Source: JAHCHG01 sp041745765
GTDB taxonomy: Bacteria; Acidobacteriota; Blastocatellia; Pyrinomonadales; Pyrinomonadaceae
DNA: 64,000 nucleotides
Direction: 5' to 3'
Assembly: GCA_041745765.1 (NCBI GenBank)
Contig: JBGTIH010000097.1
Location: 1 to 64,000 of the forward strand
Shown here in pieces: positions 60,945 to 64,000 of this stretch (its first letter is position 1; each line of letters opens with the position of its first letter). Below the pieces are notes generated by a model. It was not told where the DNA came from and did no database searches. It worked only from the letters and a program-made list of their open reading frames with translations. A program made the position numbers and the translations under genes.

Positions 60945-61712
60945 TCAACTTTGCATATTTCCGCTTTTGCCGCCCATTTCTTTATAAATTTTAATAACTC
61001 CGCCGACTTTTTCAATGTCTAAAACAACCGAAGCTCCCGAAGATATATTCAGCGTGCGGGCGTAGATTTTTATGATTTTTATTTGCTCACGCCATTTTAT
61101 TTCGTCGGCTTTGTGAACATTGAAACGCAGTTTATCTTCGAGTCGTTCGACCGAAACGCGAAATGCGTCTTCGGCAAATTCTTTATAAATGGAAAATGCT
61201 TGTCTGACGGCGGTTGAAACATTCAGATGAATCAGTTTTCCGTGATAATGCGCGTCGGAAACAACGAAATGACACGCTTTTTGGAAACCGTTGCTCAAAC
61301 CGTTGCTTTCGGCTCGCGTATCGGCTTTGTTAAAATTTGCGGGCAAAATATCTGATTCGGCAAAAAATGCGTTGACGACAAAAGCGCGTTTGGGAAAAGC
61401 AGTTTGCAGAAGTTCGGTCGGGGTTTTATCACCGATCATTACTTGACGCGGACAGCAATGCGCCGCTTCGGTCATATTCTTTTGGCTGCCGCGCAGATTT
61501 TGCGAAACAGCCCGTTTGACCGTTATGATTCGATCTTTCGGAATAATTCCGATGGCTGCCATCACATATAATTCAAGCAAAACCGAAGAAACAACGCGCT
61601 GACGATTTAGTTCGTGCTGTTCTCCGCGTTTTCTCAAATCAAACGGCAGCGAGGAAAAAGCTTCATAAGTTGAATAACCGATTGCTGTCCAAGGATTTTT
61701 ACGTTTGCCCAT
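60945..61712 (-). CDS. Protein of unknown function, 255 residues
   Basis: Not recognised. No signal peptide. The N-terminus is basic (GKRKNPWTAIGYSTYEAFSS). The centre has possible metal or cysteine motifs (TEAAHCCPRQVMIGDKTPTE, ACHFVVSDAHYHGKLIHLNV, with several His), and the C-terminal half is helical and basic. The DAHYHG stretch is suggestive of metal binding but no enzyme family is recalled. It stands alone with terminators on its 3' side. Confidence 0.55.
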   Translation of the reverse strand: MGKRKNPWTAIGYSTYEAFSSLPFDLRKRGEQHELNRQRVVSSVLLELYVMAAIGIIPKDRIITVKRAVSQNLRGSQKNMTEAAHCCPRQVMIGDKTPTELLQTAFPKRAFVVNAFFAESDILPANFNKADTRAESNGLSNGFQKACHFVVSDAHYHGKLIHLNVSTAVRQAFSIYKEFAEDAFRVSVERLEDKLRFNVHKADEIKWREQIKIIKIYARTLNISSGASVVLDIEKVGGVIKIYKEMGGKSGNMQS

Positions 61713-61958
61713 AAATGTTTGTCCCTAAAGTTTCGACTAAACAAAGACTGTTTGTTCCAATCATTTTTGCAAAGGACGCTGTTTTCCGCAACATTGAGAA
61801 AGAAATTTGAGTTTGAAATATCTTATGCAGTTAATAGATATGCACCAATAAATAGTTGAAACGCGGAAAATATATAATATTAGAATATTTTTGAAAACTC
61901 TTGTAAAATATACATTTTGCAATAAACAAGAATTTTTTTACATTTTCCGTTATCAGTT

Positions 61959-62948
61959 TTACATTTTCCGTTGATGCTTGCTTTTAAGCTCTTTCAAAAC
62001 TGCCGTTACAATTCCGGGAATAATATTTCTCTGTTTGGAGTGATTTTGCGTGAAAACAACGATTACTAATTTCAAACCGTCCGGCGTTTCGATATATGCG
62101 GCATCGTGGCGCGTGCTGCTTGTCCAACCGGCTTTTGAATAGAGTTTTGCGTCTTTTAAGTTTAATTCCTTAAATGAAATGCCGGTAAAACCGTGGGCTT
62201 GATCTTCTTCATCTTTAACAGGTGCAAACGGATTTCGCTTCATTAAATCCAGCATTTTGCGGCTTCTTTCGGCGGAAACCATTTTGCCGAGCGTGATTTC
62301 CGCAAGTAGACGCGCCGTTGCATTCGTCGTCAGCATATTCCGCTGTTTTCCGCCTTCCCAAAATTGCCGTTCGCGTCCGTAAATGTCTTCGCAATAGGTT
62401 TTTTGATTGATATTGATATTTGAATAACCGAGCGTCTGAAAATAACGGTTGACGGCGTTTCTCTTAAAAGCATATTTTTCGAGTTCTTCCGTTGTCAGTT
62501 CCGCGCCTCCGCCGGTTTCCGTCAAAACATCGAAAATATAATGAGTTGCGTCATTTGAAGAATCAACGATCATATCTCTGATTCCGCGTTCGAGTTCGGG
62601 CGTAAGTTTGGTTTTTCCGTCTTCCAGCCATTGATGAATCGCCGCAAGATAATATATTTTAACGACACTTGCCGAATAAACTTTCATTTCGCCGTTGAAA
62701 TTCGCGGTTTTGAAATTTTCCGCATCGCTTAAATCAATCACCGTTGCCGCAATTTCTTCGGATTTAATTTTTTCTACCGTAAGTTTTTTAATCGTTTCGT
62801 CAACCGCATTCTTCAAAATCGTTTCAAGTTCGGGCGAATGTTGGAAATCGGTATTTTTTTTAATCGTGATTTTCGTCGAATTTTGGGCATTTGCAAAGCC
62901 GAAACACAAAACAAGACAAAAAATAATTGCAGTTAAAGTCTTCATCAA
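61959..62948 (-). CDS. Exported serine hydrolase of the beta-lactamase class A fold
   Basis: A 329-residue protein with a signal peptide (AIIFCLVLCFGFANAQNS). The S-x-x-K motif is SVVK (residues 94-97) in YSASVVKIYYLAAIHQWLED. The S-D-N equivalent is S-N-D in VDSSNDATHYIFD near residue 138. The K-T-G equivalent is K-A-G in LYSKAGWTSSTRHDAAYIET. The class A signature around Glu166 (ExxLN) is not obvious. It is more likely a D-alanyl-D-alanine or peptidase-type enzyme than an antibiotic-inactivating one. It is the last gene before the permease. Confidence 0.75.
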   Translation of the reverse strand: MMKTLTAIIFCLVLCFGFANAQNSTKITIKKNTDFQHSPELETILKNAVDETIKKLTVEKIKSEEIAATVIDLSDAENFKTANFNGEMKVYSASVVKIYYLAAIHQWLEDGKTKLTPELERGIRDMIVDSSNDATHYIFDVLTETGGGAELTTEELEKYAFKRNAVNRYFQTLGYSNININQKTYCEDIYGRERQFWEGGKQRNMLTTNATARLLAEITLGKMVSAERSRKMLDLMKRNPFAPVKDEEDQAHGFTGISFKELNLKDAKLYSKAGWTSSTRHDAAYIETPDGLKLVIVVFTQNHSKQRNIIPGIVTAVLKELKSKHQRKM

Positions 62949-63093
62949 TTACACTCCTTTGAATAGAAAATTTAGAATTGCCGAAAAAAGTATAAATCAA
63001 AGAACTTTGACACAAAAGTTGCGATTTGATTAAACTTTTCTTCCTCAAATTATTTCAGACAATTTTTAACCTAATCTTTAAATTGAAAAAAAT

Positions 63094-64000
63094 ATGCAAG
63101 AAGAAAAATTAGTGCGCGGCATCAGCCGGATTGATTTAATTGCGATTACGATAAACACGATAATCGGTGCGGGAATTTTCGGTCTGCCGTCAAAAGTCAA
63201 CGCTCTGATCGGCAGTTACAGCATTTTTGCTTTTATCGCGTGTGCCTTGATTGTCGGATTCATCGTCCTGTGTTTTGCCGAAGTCAGCAGCCGTTTTCAA
63301 GCGACGGGCGGTTCGTATCTTTATGCGAACAAAGCATTTGGCTCGGTTGTCGGATTTGAGGTCGGCTGGCTTTACTGGATCGTCAGAGTTACGACTTTTG
63401 CTGCTAATTGCAATCTTTTAATCGCTTATTTAGCGTTTTTTTATCCGGCGGCAAATCAAGGAATTATTCGCATTTTATTGGTAACTTTGGTCGTTTTGAT
63501 AATGTTTTCAGTAAATTTTGTGGGCGTTAGACAATCGGCGATTTTTACAAACATTTTCACGGTCGGCAAACTCGTTCCGTTGATTATTTTTATCGCCGTC
63601 GGTTTGTTTTTCATCCAACCGGCAAATTTTGTCTTTGACGCTGTGCCGGAAGCGGGCGCATTTTCAGCGGCGGTTTTGATTTTAATCTATGCATTTGTCG
63701 GCTTTGAAGTCGCCGCGATTCCGGCGGGTGAAATCAAAAATCCACAGCGAAATGTTCCGATTGCTTTACTCACGGCACTCGGAATCGTCGCGGTTTTATA
63801 TATTTTAATTCAAATTGTCGCCATCGGAACTCTCCCCGATCTGGCAAGTTCGGAAAGACCTCTGGCAGATGCCGCCAATCAATTTCTCGGAACTTTCGGC
63901 GCGGCGTTTATCACAATCGGCGCATTGATCTCAATCTTCGGCAACTTAAACAGCGGATTTTTAACGACTTCGAGAATTCCTTTTGCGATGGCGGAACAAA
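63094..64000 (+). CDS. APC-family amino acid permease (truncated by window end)
   Basis: Open from ATG 63094 to the end of the window, 302 codons without stop. It begins EEKLVRGISRIDLIAITINT, then IIGAGIFGLPSKVNALIGSY with the family's substrate-binding first helix, and FQATGGSYLYANKAFG in the third. Further helices include VGWLYWIVRVTTFAANCNLL and LILIYAFVGFEVAAIPAGEI. This is the APC/YkfD-type layout with about eight helices visible. Substrate is unknown. The end of the protein lies outside. Confidence 0.9.
   Translation, partial: MQEEKLVRGISRIDLIAITINTIIGAGIFGLPSKVNALIGSYSIFAFIACALIVGFIVLCFAEVSSRFQATGGSYLYANKAFGSVVGFEVGWLYWIVRVTTFAANCNLLIAYLAFFYPAANQGIIRILLVTLVVLIMFSVNFVGVRQSAIFTNIFTVGKLVPLIIFIAVGLFFIQPANFVFDAVPEAGAFSAAVLILIYAFVGFEVAAIPAGEIKNPQRNVPIALLTALGIVAVLYILIQIVAIGTLPDLASSERPLADAANQFLGTFGAAFITIGALISIFGNLNSGFLTTSRIPFAMAEQ

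Overview
The window looks like a chromosome segment from a Gram-negative (diderm) member of the Acidobacteriota, most likely class Blastocatellia. The reasons are an exported VWFA-related protein of the type almost confined to Acidobacteria (49519-50775), envelope genes for lipopolysaccharide assembly (lpxD and an LptC/LptA-like protein) and uppP, and several exported TPR, CHAT, GYF and lectin-like proteins typical of that group. The lineage is inferred from gene content only; there is no rRNA gene in the window.

Layout. Positions 1-12.9 kb hold core and envelope genes: the C-terminal part of an alpha-2-macroglobulin, uppP, recJ, a Uma2 nuclease, a very long LptC/OstA protein, a netrin/TIMP-like exported protein, a diguanylate cyclase and an exported protein of unknown role. 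An integrated genetic element fills 13116-23825. It sits in the 3' half of a tRNA-Thr(UGU) gene and is bounded by a perfect 48-bp direct repeat that starts at the anticodon loop. It encodes a tyrosine recombinase, an Xis-like protein, a SWIM protein, small unknown proteins, a likely phage gpII-type replication protein, a second HTH protein, a 423-aa unknown protein, a PIN/AbrB-like toxin-antitoxin pair and a 1253-aa type IIG restriction-modification enzyme. A decayed second copy of the 3' end of the restriction gene lies on the far side of the toxin-antitoxin pair.

Positions 24.4-29.98 kb hold a trp operon on the minus strand (trpL-trpD-trpC-trpF-trpB-trpA). It has a legible promoter, a leader peptide with two Trp codons and a 1:2 / 2:3 / 3:4 attenuator. 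Two enzymes carry extra domains of unknown function: about 125 residues before TrpC and about 117 residues after TrpF. From 30 to 37 kb come a second Uma2 protein, lpxD and a run of exported TPR/GYF/unknown proteins. From 37.3 to 42.1 kb lies an ECF sigma factor, a membrane anti-sigma-like protein and an exported TPR-CHAT protease. From 42.2 to 53.7 kb are msrB, an ATP-grasp enzyme, purS, purQ, purB, an AI-2E permease, a LecA-like lectin protein, the VWFA protein, an AlbA_2 regulator, a thioredoxin-like protein with a divergent HxlR regulator, and folK. From 53.8 to 60.9 kb is a diaminopimelate/lysine region (aminotransferase, dapD, dapA, dapB, asd) in which two orphan genes and a gene remnant separate dapA from dapD. 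The window ends with an unknown gene, a beta-lactamase-like hydrolase and a truncated APC permease.

A second theme is short intergenic repeats, nearly all built as inverted arm pairs, of at least five sequence types. They sit at gene ends and in several cases supply the last codons or the stop codon of the neighbouring gene (dapB, trpC, the gene at 56490, the permease at 47176, purS). Strongest points for follow-up are the element with its duplicated restriction-gene tail, the domain-fused and attenuator-controlled trp operon, and the sigma/anti-sigma/TPR-CHAT module.
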